From: Treponema sp.
Lineage (GTDB): Bacteria; Spirochaetota; Spirochaetia; Treponematales; Treponemataceae
DNA length: 64,000 bases
Assembly: GCA_024687165.1 (NCBI GenBank)
Contig: JAILEY010000057.1
Location: forward strand, 25,102 to 89,101
Direction of reading: 5' to 3'
The position numbers and the translations under genes are program-made. The notes below the pieces were generated by a model that saw only the letters and a list, made by a program, of their open reading frames with translations, was not told the DNA's origin and made no database searches. Positions 19,368-28,995 of the stretch are shown here, in pieces. How positions within the stretch are numbered: the first letter of the stretch is position 1; the number at the start of each line of letters is the position of its first letter.

Positions 19368-20743
19368 AAGGTGTAGAATATTCAGGGCTTAATTCTGTAG
19401 ACGGACCAATTGTTGCCGTAAAAAGAACTGAAAACTCTTTTTATGGAGAAGTTGTTTGTGTCCGCGATAAATTCGGAGAAAAGCGTACAGGCCGAATTAT
19501 TGACTTAAATGAAGAAGAAGCTGTAGTTCAGATTTTCGGTTCTACTACAGGTCTTGATCTTGAAAATACAACTGTTGAATTCCTTAGGGATCCGATGGAA
19601 CTGAGAGTTGGAAAAGGACTGCTTGGTCGAATCTTTAACGGGCTTGGAAAACCTGTTGACGGATTCCCTGAAATTATCAGTGACAAAAAGGTTAATGTAA
19701 ACGGAAATCCGATTAATCCATACGCTCGTGTTTATCCGAGGGATTTTATTCAGACTGGAATTTCTTCCATTGATGGAATGAATACTTTGATTCGCGGCCA
19801 GAAGCTTCCGATTTTCTCTGGAAACGGTCTTCCACACAATAAGCTTGCGGCCCAGATTATTCGTCAGGCAAAGATTTTAAATTCTGATGAAGACTTTGTT
19901 ATGGTCTTTGCAGGAATGGGAATTAAATATGATGTTGCCCAGTTCTTTAAGCATACATTTGAGGAATCTGGTGTTCTTTCAAAAGTTGTAATGTTTCAGT
20001 CACTGGCGGATGCTCCTTCAATTGAACGAATCATCACACCACGCTGTGCACTTACTGCCGCAGAATATCTTGCCTATGAGTGTAATATGCATGTTCTTGT
20101 TGTAATGACTGACATGACAAACTATTGTGAAGCATTGCGTGAAATTTCTACGACACGCGGTGAAGTTCCGGGGCGTAAAGGTTATCCTGGATATTTGTAT
20201 TCGGATCTTGCAGAACTTTATGAACGTGCTGGAAAAGTTCAGGGGTCTACAGGTTCAATTACTCAGATTCCGATTCTTTCAATGCCAAATGATGATATTT
20301 CTCATCCGATTCCAGACTTGACCGGTTATATTACTGAAGGGCAGATTGTTCTTGATCGTGAAATGAGTCAGAAAGGGATGTATCCGCCTGTATCAGGTCT
20401 TCCAAGCTTAAGCCGTTTGATGAAAGACGGTATTGGAAAGGGAATGACTCGCGAAGATCATGCATCTGTTTCAAGTCAGCTTTTTGCTTCTTACAGCAAA
20501 GTTAAATCAATCAGAAATCTTGCATCGATTGTTGGTGAGGAAGAGCTTTCAGAACTGGATAGAAAATATCTTAAGTTTGGAGAAGAACTTGAGGGAAAAT
20601 TCTTTACCCAGGGTGAATTTGAAAATCGTTCTATTGATGAGACTCTTGATCTTGGATGGAAAATTCTTTCTATATTGCCTCGTGAAGAACTTTACAGAAT
20701 CAAAGACGAATTCATTGATAAATATCTTCCTAAGGAAGCTTGA
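19364..20743 (+). CDS. V-type ATP synthase subunit B
   Basis: [63 protein letters not shown]. Confidence 0.97.
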   Translation: MKGVEYSGLNSVDGPIVAVKRTENSFYGEVVCVRDKFGEKRTGRIIDLNEEEAVVQIFGSTTGLDLENTTVEFLRDPMELRVGKGLLGRIFNGLGKPVDGFPEIISDKKVNVNGNPINPYARVYPRDFIQTGISSIDGMNTLIRGQKLPIFSGNGLPHNKLAAQIIRQAKILNSDEDFVMVFAGMGIKYDVAQFFKHTFEESGVLSKVVMFQSLADAPSIERIITPRCALTAAEYLAYECNMHVLVVMTDMTNYCEALREISTTRGEVPGRKGYPGYLYSDLAELYERAGKVQGSTGSITQIPILSMPNDDISHPIPDLTGYITEGQIVLDREMSQKGMYPPVSGLPSLSRLMKDGIGKGMTREDHASVSSQLFASYSKVKSIRNLASIVGEEELSELDRKYLKFGEELEGKFFTQGEFENRSIDETLDLGWKILSILPREELYRIKDEFIDKYLPKEA

Positions 20744-20758
20744 GGTTAAATCAGAGTA

Positions 20759-21376
20759 ATGGCAAAACTGAATGTTGCACCGACAAAATCCAATCTTCTC
20801 AATTTGAAAGATCAGCTTGCAGTCAGCACTGAAGGATATGAACTTCTTGAGCAGAAGCGTGAAATTCTTGTGATGGAACTTATGCGTATTCTTGATCGTG
20901 TTAAGCAGCTTGAAAATCAGATGGATGCATGCATTCAGAAAGCCTATCCTGCATTAAAAAGTATGCTGGTTGCTCTTGGTGGTGACCGCGTTGAACATTT
21001 AGGACAGGGTATTTCTTACGATTTCAATATCACTACTAAACCTGTTTCTCTTGCTGGAATGAACTTTACATCTCTTGATGTTGAACTTCCGCAGAGACAG
21101 CTTTTTTCATCTTTTCTTGGTTCGTTTGCAGACAGTGATGAAGTAATGGCTGATTTTTTTGAACTTCTTGAGCTTATTACTCAAATGGCCGGATTAAGGA
21201 CAATCGCCTGGAGACTTGCAAGGGAAGTAAAGAAAACGCAGCGACGTGTAAATGCCCTTGATAAATTTGTTATTCCTCAGAACAGGGAAACAATCAAATA
21301 TATTGATGGAGTACTTGAAGAACGCGAGAGAGAAAATACTTTTGTAATGAAAAATCTTAAAAATAAAATGCAGTAA
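20759..21376 (+). CDS. V-type ATP synthase subunit D
   Basis: N-terminal APTKSNLLNLKDQLAVSTEGYELLEQKREIL, C-terminal RRVNALDKFVIP. Confidence 0.95.
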   Translation: MAKLNVAPTKSNLLNLKDQLAVSTEGYELLEQKREILVMELMRILDRVKQLENQMDACIQKAYPALKSMLVALGGDRVEHLGQGISYDFNITTKPVSLAGMNFTSLDVELPQRQLFSSFLGSFADSDEVMADFFELLELITQMAGLRTIAWRLAREVKKTQRRVNALDKFVIPQNRETIKYIDGVLEERERENTFVMKNLKNKMQ

Positions 21377-21427
21377 TTTTTTTCCCAAAATCTTTTTTTT
21401 TATCTTTTGTGCATTAAACTAATCCTT

Positions 21428-22102
21428 ATGAGAATACTTCTTATAAATGATGACTTACGAACTTCTCAGGGATTAGCTGAATTCCTTCAGCGAAGCCAGG
21501 CTGGAGTTGACGTAGTCTACACGACGGAAGAAGGCATTGAATGTGCCAATTCCCAAATCTATGACATTGTAATATTGGATATTTCTCATTCTCAGGAAAA
21601 ATCGCTTTTGCTCGTTGATCAGTTAAGGAAAGCGGGCAATAGTGTTCCTCTTTTAATGCTTTCTTCTTTGACGGAAACAGATGACATAGTTGAGGCTCTT
21701 GATGCCGGTGCTGATGATTATCTGAAGAAACCTTTTGATTTAGCAGAACTTGCTGCCAGAGTCAGGGCTTTAACCAGAAGAAAGGGTGAATTAAAAGAAG
21801 ACAAAATTTCATATGGTGACTTGTTTCTTAATAAAAGCACATGTGAAATTCAAAATCAGAAAGGAGATTCCACAAGGCTTTCCCTTAAGGAATTCTCCAT
21901 TCTTGAACTTTTACTCGAAAGCAAAAACAATGTTCTTAAAAAAGAAAAGATCATTGAAAAAATCTGGGGTGGAAACAGCGACGCTGAATATAATAACGTT
22001 GAAGTTTACATTTCTTTTTTGCGAAAAAAAATGGAGCAGCTTGGAATCAGGACAAAAATCCGAACTTTCCGCGGAATAGGTTATTCTCTGGAACTTTCCT
22101 GA
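21428..22102 (+). CDS. OmpR/PhoB-family response regulator (no kinase gene nearby)
   Basis: Receiver DIVILDIS..., GADDYLKKPFDLAEL; winged-helix C-terminus VEVYISFLRKKMEQLGIRTKIRTFRGIGYSLE. Confidence 0.9.
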   Translation: MRILLINDDLRTSQGLAEFLQRSQAGVDVVYTTEEGIECANSQIYDIVILDISHSQEKSLLLVDQLRKAGNSVPLLMLSSLTETDDIVEALDAGADDYLKKPFDLAELAARVRALTRRKGELKEDKISYGDLFLNKSTCEIQNQKGDSTRLSLKEFSILELLLESKNNVLKKEKIIEKIWGGNSDAEYNNVEVYISFLRKKMEQLGIRTKIRTFRGIGYSLELS

Positions 22103-22118
22103 AATCAGCTGCTATATT

Positions 22119-23405
22119 TTAGAAACTTGTCTTAAATCCTATATTTCCGCTTATTGAGTGTGAAAAATCAGTAATAAGATCATAGCAGTTCAAAGTTACG
22201 GAAGCAGAAAGTGATCCACCAAGAATATTAATTGAAGTATATGGTGTAAGCTTAAATTCATGAAGAAGTTTTTCTGCGATTTGTGATCTGTTGTCCAGAA
22301 GTGATTCTGCGTCATCATCTGTCATTACCCAGGTAGCGTGGATCCCAAGTGTATAATTTGTTGAATCAAAATACAGTTTATCAGAGTAGATGTTTACATT
22401 TGCTCCAAAAATACTTTCTGCACTAGGATTTTCGTAAACAATGTTTTTGAGGTATGTCATGCTTACTGCGCTTTTTACAGGAATGTTGAACACTGCAACG
22501 CCCATATTGAATCTGCTTGTAGAAAATCTTGATTCAGAAAATGCGTAAACATTTTTGATTGAGAATTCTTTGTCTGAGCTGTCGCCATTGATTACATAGC
22601 CTTCATATCCTCCCTGGAGGAATAGAGAAGTTGTATATCGGTTTCCAAGAAGAAGTGAAAATCCGCCGTTAAGCCTGATTTTTTTGATAAGAAGAAAAAC
22701 ATCATTTCCATTTGCATCTTTCTTTTCAAGTGGAAGATCTACAGAAAGCTGAAGGTCGACTGTTGCTCTGTCAAATAATGCTGCATATCTTCCAGCAAAG
22801 TCGATTCCGTCTGTATGATTTGTAGAAAGTCCGCCTGCAATCGAATTTTCATCAGAACTGTTTTTGTATCCCTTGAATTCAAGTGCATAATTACTCTGCG
22901 GATGGTAAACGTATGAAACTCCAGTCTGATATGAAGGAATGATAGATGAGCCTTCAATTCCCTGCCAGCTTGTTGTAAAAGCAGAAGAAATCGGTTCTAT
23001 ACCAAACTGTCTCTGGAGGAAAAGGTCTGAGCCTATTGGTTCATAATTTCCCATGAATACAGATATATAATGACTTGCATTTGTAGAATTTGTTTTTAAT
23101 GTTGCAGAAATATCTTCCAGCCTGAAATAAGCATTTGCATCTTCATATCCTGAAAGAATATTGCTGTTTGTCATTTCTGCTGAGAGAACATAAAATTCTC
23201 CCCTAAGAAATACCTTTCCAGAAAAATCAAGCTGACCGGAAAAGAATGTTTCTGCAGTGACATTTTTATTTAAAAGACTTGAATCACTTGCATTCTGAAG
23301 ATTTGTCTGAAATCCTGCATAACCGCTGAAAAATGGCTTGTCAAAGGCAAATGAGCCTGCATATGTTAAAAATCCTAAAAAAAGTGCACAGATACTGCGT
23401 TTCAA
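22119..23405 (-). CDS. Predicted outer-membrane/periplasmic beta-rich protein
   Basis: Signal peptide, beta-rich composition, C-terminal ...GNIGFKTSF; TTG start after GGAGG SD. Confidence 0.55.
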   Translation of the reverse strand: MKRSICALFLGFLTYAGSFAFDKPFFSGYAGFQTNLQNASDSSLLNKNVTAETFFSGQLDFSGKVFLRGEFYVLSAEMTNSNILSGYEDANAYFRLEDISATLKTNSTNASHYISVFMGNYEPIGSDLFLQRQFGIEPISSAFTTSWQGIEGSSIIPSYQTGVSYVYHPQSNYALEFKGYKNSSDENSIAGGLSTNHTDGIDFAGRYAALFDRATVDLQLSVDLPLEKKDANGNDVFLLIKKIRLNGGFSLLLGNRYTTSLFLQGGYEGYVINGDSSDKEFSIKNVYAFSESRFSTSRFNMGVAVFNIPVKSAVSMTYLKNIVYENPSAESIFGANVNIYSDKLYFDSTNYTLGIHATWVMTDDDAESLLDNRSQIAEKLLHEFKLTPYTSINILGGSLSASVTLNCYDLITDFSHSISGNIGFKTSF

Positions 23406-23553
23406 TTAAGTCCTCCAAAATTAGACCTTTAGTTTATTATCGGATTTTTTGTTTCAGGAGTTAATTAAAATAAGATGGTAAGTTTTAAAAGTTTATTGAT
23501 TTTAAAAATGATTAAAGAAAATGAAATAAATCTTAAAAAAAAATACCCCTAAC

Positions 23554-23581
23554 TTGACTTATGAAATTTTCCGATTAAAAT
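23554..23581 (+). promoter_or_regulatory. Promoter of the che operon, no 5' leader
   Basis: TTGACT (23554-23559) - 16 nt - TAAAAT (23576-23581), 7 nt before the cheA ATG at 23589; no SD. Confidence 0.55.
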
Positions 23582-23588
23582 ATATAGT

Positions 23589-26027
23589 ATGAGTGACTAT
23601 TTTGACGCAAATAATGAAGAACTTCTCAATGATTTTTTTGCCGAAGCCGAACAGCAGGTAGATACGCTTGAAAGTAATATTCTTGTTATTGAAAGTGATC
23701 CTTCAAACCATGACGCAATCGACGAAATTTTCCGTGCGGCACATACATTGAAGGGTGGTTCTGCTACAGTTGAAATGACGGAACTTGCAACATTCTGCCA
23801 TGATGTTGAAGATTTGCTTGATGCTCTTCGAGGTGGACTTGTTGATGTTTCTGAACCTATTGTTGATGTTTTGCTTACTTCAATAGATACAATTAAATCT
23901 ATGCTTGAATCAAGAAAGGGCGGTTCCGTATACGAAGAAGATGTTTCGGGTCTTGTTCAAAAAATTATGGGATTCATTCCTGAAAAAGATTCAAAGAAAA
24001 AGAAAAGCGGCTCAAGCGGAGTAAAGCTTCCTGCAGGTATGGTTGGAGCAAAGAAAGAAGAACCGGCTCCTGCACCAGCAGCTCCAGCTCCTGCAGCAGA
24101 AGATAATGGAATATCTCCTGTTCCTCCTCTTTCTGAGGATGAGTTTAAGGAACTTAAGGATGCAACTGAAGAAGGACAGAAGCTTTGGTCTGTTAATGTC
24201 GTTTTTGACGAAGCAAATCCTATGAACAGTGTTGGTGGTATTCAGGTATTTGCTGCTCTCAAAAATGCAGGTACTGTATTGAAGACGGTTCCTGATTTTG
24301 AAGAACTTTATGAAGATGAATTTCATCCTCAGGTTGTATATTATGTTGCTACACCTTCTGGTGGAGATGTTCTTGAAGATGCAGCATTCCTTGATGATGT
24401 TACAACTGCAGTTGATGCGCGTGAAGTAACATCTGCCGGTGGTTCTCCTGTTGAAGCCGCTCCTGCAGCCGTATCAGCTCCAGCTCCGGAAGAAAAGGAA
24501 ACTGAAGAAGCTGCACCTGCTCCACAGGCTGAAGCTCCTAAAACAGAATCTGAGGCTCCAAAATCAGACGCTCCTAAGGCAGAAGCAAAGAAACCTGCAG
24601 CGGGAGGTGCACATGCAGCTCAGACAAGTTCAATTCTTCGTGTAGATTCAAAGCGTGTTGATAATCTCATGAACCTTGTTTCTGAAACAGTTATTACAAA
24701 AGCTGCATTTAATCAGAATGGTCTTCAGATGGCTGATCTTCAGGTAAAATTGCAGAATTTAAATGGTTCTTATAAAGAAAAACAGCGCCGTCTTATGGAA
24801 ACACTTACAAGATATCTTGAAGATGTTAAGAATGGTGCAACAATAAAAGAAATTAAACAGAAGCTTGTTGAAGATTATGGTGATATGAGCGGATGGTTTG
24901 ATTCTTTTGAAAATGAATTTAAGGCTTCTTCTACAAAATATCGTTCTACAACACAGAACCTTGGACGTATTTCAAGTGAACTTCAGGAAGGTGTTATGAA
25001 GATTCGAATGGTTCCAATCGGAACAATCTTCAACAGATTTCCTCGTGTTGTACGTGACCTCAGCCGTGATCTTGGCCGTAAAGTAAATCTTGTAATTGAA
25101 GGTGAAGAAACAGAACTTGATAAAACAGTTGTTGATGATCTTCTTGATCCAATCATGCACTGTGTAAGAAACTCTGTAGACCATGGTATTGAAACTCCTG
25201 ATGTTCGAAAGGCAGCAGGTAAGGACGAAACTGGTACACTTACTCTTAAAGCTGCAAATGAAGGTAACATGATCGTAATCGACATTATGGATGACGGTCA
25301 GGGTATTGAAGTTGATAAGGTTCGTGATAAGGCTGTCAAGAAGGGGCTTATCAGTCCAAACAAGGTTATTTCTAATCAGGAAGCATATAATCTTATTTTC
25401 CTTCCTGGTTTCTCTACAAGTGATAAGATCAGCAATGTTTCTGGACGAGGTGTAGGTCTTGATGTTGTAAAGACGATGGTTGAAAAACTTAAGGGTACAA
25501 TCAGCGTTTCAAGTGAACTTGGTAAAGGCTCTAAGTTCTCAATCAGACTGCCTCTTACCCTTGCTATTATTCAGGGGCTCCTTGTTCGTGTCGGAAAAGA
25601 ACTTTATTCAATCCCGATTACGAATGTCGTTGAAAGTCAGCGAGTAAAGAAAGAATCAATTAATACAATCGATAACTACGAAGTTCTTAATGTTCGTAAT
25701 GAAGTCATCTCAATCCTTAGACTTGGACGACTTTTCAATATCAGAAAAACCGATGACGGAGAATACTGCTTTATTGTTATTGTAGGTTCTGCAGAAAAGA
25801 AGATCGGTGTTATGGTTGACGAACTTATTGGTGAAGAAGACGTTGTTATCAAGCCTCTTCAGGATCAGTTTTCAGCATCTCCTGGTATTGCTGGTGCTAC
25901 GGTTCTTGGTGATGGATCTGTATCCCTCATCGTGGACGTAAATCAGCTTCTGGAACTTGGTGTAAAGCAGGAACTTGATGCACAACAGCTTAGGGAAGCT
26001 GAAGTCCTTAAGGGATCAAGGAGTTAG
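23589..26027 (+). CDS. cheA: Chemotaxis histidine kinase CheA
   Basis: P1 AAHTLKGGSATVEM; HCVRNSVDHGIETP; DDGQGIEVDKV; GRGVGLDVVKTMVEKLKGTISV; CheW-like P5. Ala/Pro-rich linkers. Confidence 0.97.
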   Translation: MSDYFDANNEELLNDFFAEAEQQVDTLESNILVIESDPSNHDAIDEIFRAAHTLKGGSATVEMTELATFCHDVEDLLDALRGGLVDVSEPIVDVLLTSIDTIKSMLESRKGGSVYEEDVSGLVQKIMGFIPEKDSKKKKSGSSGVKLPAGMVGAKKEEPAPAPAAPAPAAEDNGISPVPPLSEDEFKELKDATEEGQKLWSVNVVFDEANPMNSVGGIQVFAALKNAGTVLKTVPDFEELYEDEFHPQVVYYVATPSGGDVLEDAAFLDDVTTAVDAREVTSAGGSPVEAAPAAVSAPAPEEKETEEAAPAPQAEAPKTESEAPKSDAPKAEAKKPAAGGAHAAQTSSILRVDSKRVDNLMNLVSETVITKAAFNQNGLQMADLQVKLQNLNGSYKEKQRRLMETLTRYLEDVKNGATIKEIKQKLVEDYGDMSGWFDSFENEFKASSTKYRSTTQNLGRISSELQEGVMKIRMVPIGTIFNRFPRVVRDLSRDLGRKVNLVIEGEETELDKTVVDDLLDPIMHCVRNSVDHGIETPDVRKAAGKDETGTLTLKAANEGNMIVIDIMDDGQGIEVDKVRDKAVKKGLISPNKVISNQEAYNLIFLPGFSTSDKISNVSGRGVGLDVVKTMVEKLKGTISVSSELGKGSKFSIRLPLTLAIIQGLLVRVGKELYSIPITNVVESQRVKKESINTIDNYEVLNVRNEVISILRLGRLFNIRKTDDGEYCFIVIVGSAEKKIGVMVDELIGEEDVVIKPLQDQFSASPGIAGATVLGDGSVSLIVDVNQLLELGVKQELDAQQLREAEVLKGSRS

Positions 26028-26030
26028 GTT

Positions 26031-27488
26031 ATGGCAAGTATTCAGGAAAAACTCAAAGTCCTTGCAAATACAATGGACCGGGCAGAATCTCTTTCTTCTG
26101 ATCAGCTTTCGGAAGAAAAAAAGAATCTCTCAATCGTTGATTATAAAATGGTAACATTTTCTCTTTCAGGAAAAGCTTATGCAATCGACATTATGAATGT
26201 TAAGGAAATTGCAAAGGCAAGCCATTTTACATATGTTCCAAATACACTTCATTTTGTACGCGGTGTATACAATCTTCGTGGTGATATTATTCCGATTATT
26301 GATCTGAGACTTTTCTTTAATAGTGAAGTTGAAGAAAAAGATGATAATTATCTTGAAAATATGCTCATCGTTACTGTTGATGAACAGATTTTTGGAATTA
26401 TTGTAGATAAGATTGATAAGGTTGTAGGAATCCAGAAGAGTTCAATTCAGCCTCCACATCCATTATTTGGTGATATTAACATCAAGTATATTTATGGTGT
26501 TGTAGAAGCAGAAAATAATCTGTATGTTTTGCTTGATCTTGATAAAATTTTCGGAGTTAAAACACCGGAAGAAGAAAAGGAGCTTGCAGAAACAGCACAG
26601 AGACAGGCTCAGCAGCGTCGTGCAGTAGCAATGGCAGAAGAAGCTCAGCAGGCTGCAGCAAAACAGGAAACGCCTGCAGTTGAACAGAAAGCAGCTCCTG
26701 AAGAAAAGAAGACTGAGACTATAGAGAAAGAAGCTGAAGGTGAGGCAAAAAAAGCCGAAGTTGATTTGAATTTCATTGCAGGTTCATTGAATTCCTTCAG
26801 AAAGTTTACAGTAAGCAGTGTTACAGAAAAATGGACAAAGCAGCGTTATGAGCAGTGGCTTGCAGAAAAGGGTGAAGGAAAAACTCAGCTTCAGACTGAA
26901 AATGATGTTGATGACTTCCTTAAGCCATTCTATTCAAAATGCAATAATACATGGTGGACTAAGGATTATGCGGAATCTGTAGAAAAAGTCCTTCCTGAAA
27001 ATACAGCAAAGAATATTGTTGTATGGAATCCGGGATGTGGAAGAGGTTATGAAGCTTATTCTCTTGCATGTATTCTTACAAAGAAATATCCGAATGCAAA
27101 AATAAAGATTTATGGTCATGATACTGATCTTCTTGCAGTTTCTAATGCACCTCTTATGAATCTTTCTGCAGAAGCTAGTTCAGACTGGTATTCGCCATAC
27201 GTTGCCAGAACAATCAGCGGTGACAGTACTTTTGTAAAAGACATAAAGGATTCAATCTTGTTTGAATATCATGACTGTGCAAATACAAATAATCTTCCTC
27301 CAGTGGATATTATTTTTGCACGTGATATTCTTTCTTTCCTTCCTGAAAATACACAAAATAAAATTTTGCAGGAGTTTAGCGAGAAAATCAAAGGTAATGG
27401 TGTTATAATTGTTGGTGACAATGAAAATATTGAAATTGACGGGTGGAACAGATCCGATTCAGAAAATATTTCGGTATATTCAAAATAA
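26031..27488 (+). CDS. cheW: CheW fused to a CheR-like methyltransferase domain
   Basis: CheW domain (HFVRGVYNLRGDIIPIIDLRLFF), Ala/Gln/Glu linker, then CheR-like NPGCGRGYEAYSLACIL and DIIFARDILSFLPENTQNKILQEFSEKIKGNGVIIVGDNE. Confidence 0.92.
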   Translation: MASIQEKLKVLANTMDRAESLSSDQLSEEKKNLSIVDYKMVTFSLSGKAYAIDIMNVKEIAKASHFTYVPNTLHFVRGVYNLRGDIIPIIDLRLFFNSEVEEKDDNYLENMLIVTVDEQIFGIIVDKIDKVVGIQKSSIQPPHPLFGDINIKYIYGVVEAENNLYVLLDLDKIFGVKTPEEEKELAETAQRQAQQRRAVAMAEEAQQAAAKQETPAVEQKAAPEEKKTETIEKEAEGEAKKAEVDLNFIAGSLNSFRKFTVSSVTEKWTKQRYEQWLAEKGEGKTQLQTENDVDDFLKPFYSKCNNTWWTKDYAESVEKVLPENTAKNIVVWNPGCGRGYEAYSLACILTKKYPNAKIKIYGHDTDLLAVSNAPLMNLSAEASSDWYSPYVARTISGDSTFVKDIKDSILFEYHDCANTNNLPPVDIIFARDILSFLPENTQNKILQEFSEKIKGNGVIIVGDNENIEIDGWNRSDSENISVYSK

Positions 27489-27520
27489 AGAAAATATAGT
27501 AACCTTATTAGGGGGAATTT

Positions 27521-28003
27521 ATGAGAGTAGAGTACATCAATCCATTTGTAGAGACTTCATATAGAGTATTAAAAGAAGTTCTTGGTGGAGCTGAGGTTAA
27601 AAGAGGTGACTTGTATCTTAAGTCAACAGCTATGCCTGTAATGGGTGTTGCTGCACTTGTAGGTCTTGCTGGTGATGTTGAAGGTCGTGTTCTTTTTGAT
27701 ATGACTTTTGAAACAGCACTTAATATTGCTTCACAGATGAACATGGAAAAAATTGAGAAATTTGATGATCTTGCAAAGGCTACAATCAGTGAATTGGCAA
27801 ACCTTATCACTGCACAGGCTGTTACAAAATTGCATGATCTTGGATTTAAATTCGATCTTACACCTCCAGCTTTGTTTGCAGGTGAAAAGATGGAAATTGC
27901 AGCATTGGGTGGCGGTTCGGAAAATGTTGAAGCATTGATTGTTCCGCTTATTACAGACTTTGGTAAAATTGAAGTAAACGTTGCAATTCGTGAACGCGCA
28001 TAA
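27521..28003 (+). CDS. cheX: Chemotaxis phosphatase CheX
   Basis: E-x-x-N active-site context ISELANLITAQAVTKL; between cheW and cheY. Confidence 0.92.
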   Translation: MRVEYINPFVETSYRVLKEVLGGAEVKRGDLYLKSTAMPVMGVAALVGLAGDVEGRVLFDMTFETALNIASQMNMEKIEKFDDLAKATISELANLITAQAVTKLHDLGFKFDLTPPALFAGEKMEIAALGGGSENVEALIVPLITDFGKIEVNVAIRERA

Positions 28004-28018
28004 TTTAAGGAGCATAGA

Positions 28019-28453
28019 ATGAAAACAAAACAGGATTTTCCAACAATCAATGATCGTCCTCCAGAAGGGGAAAGAGTAGACGGTACAAAGTATCGTATTC
28101 TTGTTGTTGACGATTCCATGTTCGTAGCAAAACAGCTTACTCAGATCCTCTCAAGCGATGGTTATGAAATCGTAGCTACTGCTCAGGATGGTAAAGAAGG
28201 TGTTGACAAGTACAAGGAACTTTGTCCAAATGTTGACCTTGTTACAATGGATATCACAATGCCACGCATGGATGGTATCACAGCATTGGAACAGATTATC
28301 GCATTTGACAAGAATGCACGTGTCGTAATGGTAAGTGCCCTTGGAAAGGAAGAACTTGTAAAGAAGTCTCTTCTTAGTGGTGCAAAGAACTACATTGTTA
28401 AGCCTTTGGACCGCAAAAAGGTACTTGAAAGAATCAGTGCAGCTCTTAAATAA
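28019..28453 (+). CDS. cheY: Chemotaxis response regulator CheY
   Basis: ILVVDDSMFVAKQLTQIL, DLVTMDITMPRMDGI, MVSALGKEELVKKSLLSGAKNYIVKPLDRKKV. Confidence 0.95.
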   Translation: MKTKQDFPTINDRPPEGERVDGTKYRILVVDDSMFVAKQLTQILSSDGYEIVATAQDGKEGVDKYKELCPNVDLVTMDITMPRMDGITALEQIIAFDKNARVVMVSALGKEELVKKSLLSGAKNYIVKPLDRKKVLERISAALK

Positions 28454-28493
28454 TCTGCTGGTTTGATTTTACCGAAAAATATATCTCATTAAG

Positions 28494-28517
28494 AGGCTCT
28501 TGAAAAAGGGCCTTTTT
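28494..28517 (+). terminator. Rho-independent terminator after cheY
   Basis: AGGCTC-TTGAAAAA-GGGCCT stem-loop followed by TTTTT. Confidence 0.65.
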
Positions 28518-28534
28518 GTGTTATAAAATTTTTT

Positions 28535-28960
28535 TTAATCAAAATTACGGCTCATCTTTAGTAAAAGGGATAGCAACTGGTCTTTTTCCGTTTCACTAAA
28601 ATTCTTGTAGCAGGCTGAAAGAAGTTCTTTTGAAATGTCTCCTGTAAAATCTTTATATTCATGACCTTTCTCGGTAAGGAAAATGTATTTAATCCTGCTG
28701 TCTGTTTCAGATTGTTTAAGTTCAACAAGGCCTTCTTCAGTCAGTTTTTTTACAAGTGTTGTCGTTGTTGATTTGTTTCTGTTTATAAGACGTGAAAGTT
28801 CTCCCATGGAAAGTTTTTCATTTACGGACAACTGGTATAGTATAAATCCGTGTGACGAAACAAAATTTCCTTTTTGTGAAAGAAATTTGTTTGTAAATTC
28901 CTGGGTTTTTGTATGAATGTGGGAAATCAAAGCTACAATTGACTGCTTGCTGTAATTCAT
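28535..28960 (-). CDS. MarR-family transcriptional regulator
   Basis: LSMGELSRLINRNKSTTTTLVKKLTEEGLVELKQSETDSRIKYIFLTEKGHEYK winged helix. Confidence 0.9.
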   Translation of the reverse strand: MNYSKQSIVALISHIHTKTQEFTNKFLSQKGNFVSSHGFILYQLSVNEKLSMGELSRLINRNKSTTTTLVKKLTEEGLVELKQSETDSRIKYIFLTEKGHEYKDFTGDISKELLSACYKNFSETEKDQLLSLLLKMSRNFD

Positions 28961-28966
28961 GGGTCA

Positions 28967-28995
28967 AGTATAGTGAAAAAAACAGTAAGAGTTAA
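28967..28995 (-). promoter_or_regulatory. marR promoter, no 5' leader
   Basis: Minus strand TTAACT (28995-28990) - 17 nt - TATACT (28972-28967), 6 nt before the ATG at 28960; no SD. Confidence 0.45.

Noticed and set aside
27508-28119. 203-aa antisense ORF over cheX/cheY
   Set aside because: Shadow ORF of two certain genes.
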